Virus record (IMG/VR): IMGVR_UViG_3300043331_001321
Span: 1-27,161 of that record
Strand: one strand, 5' to 3'
DNA from: a virus
Length of the DNA: 27,161 nt
Shown here in pieces: positions 26,933 to 27,161 of the stretch (within the stretch, counting starts at the first letter, position 1; each line of letters begins with the position of its first letter). The position numbers and the translations under genes are program-made. The notes beneath the pieces were generated by a model that worked only from the letters and a program-made list of their open reading frames with translations, had not been told where the DNA came from and ran no database searches.

Positions 26933-27161
26933 ATGTCATATGCGATCACTCATCTGTCGATACATAATTTTCTCGCCATCGTCGAAGCGTCGATATCGCT
27001 AACTAAGCCGATCAATATATTTATTGGCCATAACAGTTCCGGCAAGTCTTCGCTCGCGTCCGCCCTTGAATATTTATTCAAGGATACCATTGGGGAGTTG
27101 CAATACATTCGTGAGACAGTCGGCGTCATTCGAGATGGCGCAAAGCGCGCGGAGATAACGG
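26933..27161 (+). CDS. SMC/RecF-like ATPase, N-terminal part, cut by right edge
   Basis: At least 76 codons, open to the edge. Begins MSYAITHLSIHNFLAIVEAS and contains Walker A GHNSSGKSS, the N-terminal signature of SMC/RecF/AAA_23-type ATPases. The rest, including Walker B and signature motif, is outside the window, so SbcC-, RecF- or OLD-like variants are all possible. AAAGG lies before the ATG. Directly after the resolvase, it may take part in DNA repair or recombination, or be the start of a defence-type ATPase. Confidence 0.78.
   Translation, partial: MSYAITHLSIHNFLAIVEASISLTKPINIFIGHNSSGKSSLASALEYLFKDTIGELQYIRETVGVIRDGAKRAEIT

Noticed and set aside
1-27161. CRISPR arrays, tRNAs, integrase, insertion sequences, att sites
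   Set aside because: Looked for on both strands; no regularly spaced repeats, cloverleaf, recombinase or terminal repeats could be supported.

Overview
The window looks like about 27 kb from the interior of a tailed double-stranded DNA phage genome, either a free phage or a prophage segment. The main evidence is a lambda GpA-type large terminase (8749-10839), a portal protein (504-2372), a small-terminase-like HTH protein, a lambda-style replication pair (initiator plus DnaC-like loader), a divergent XRE regulator and a recombination module, with tightly packed, overlapping small genes. I see no integrase, tRNA, CRISPR array, rRNA or insertion sequence. Lifestyle and host cannot be fixed. A lipobox lipoprotein, Shine-Dalgarno (SD) sites and sigma70-like promoters suit a bacterial, perhaps diderm, host.

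Layout. From 23934 down to 1 essentially everything is on the minus strand and should be read from high to low coordinates. The order is: XRE regulator (23.9 kb); a HerA/FtsK-like ATPase split by a -1 frameshift; two small conserved proteins; a replication initiator carrying a repeat array that resembles an origin; a DnaC/IstB-type helicase loader; then, behind promoter A at 19.6 kb, a DUF5131 (Gp37/Gp68) three-Cys protein, a MazG-like protein, RNase HI and many mini-proteins. Next come the small-terminase-like protein (13.0-13.6 kb), a membrane-peptide cluster, the large terminase, and about 6.4 kb of small genes that include an ASCH protein, a DnaQ-like 3'-5' exonuclease and a DUF4326 protein. 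A terminator followed at once by a new promoter (2.56-2.63 kb) then starts a portal operon that runs off the left edge.

From 24038 to the right edge the plus strand carries a recombination operon: a Cas4/RecB-like nuclease, a small basic protein, a putative single-strand annealing protein, a RuvC-like resolvase and the start of an SMC/RecF-like ATPase.

How the parts fit together. The plus operon would process and recombine DNA. The initiator and loader would start replication, probably at the repeat array inside the initiator gene, as in lambda O. RNase H, DnaQ-like and MazG-like proteins are nucleic-acid and nucleotide maintenance functions. Terminase and portal package the genome.

The most unusual points are: a semi-palindromic 12-bp element recurring at three promoter regions (19.6, 7.3 and 24.0 kb), which could be a shared operator; a dozen or so tiny zinc-ribbon or Cys-rich proteins; more than 20 four-base ATGA/GTGA stop-start overlaps; and several microgenes (29-53 codons) found by reading the gaps. 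Start codons were chosen from SD sites and these overlaps and often differ from the longest open frame.
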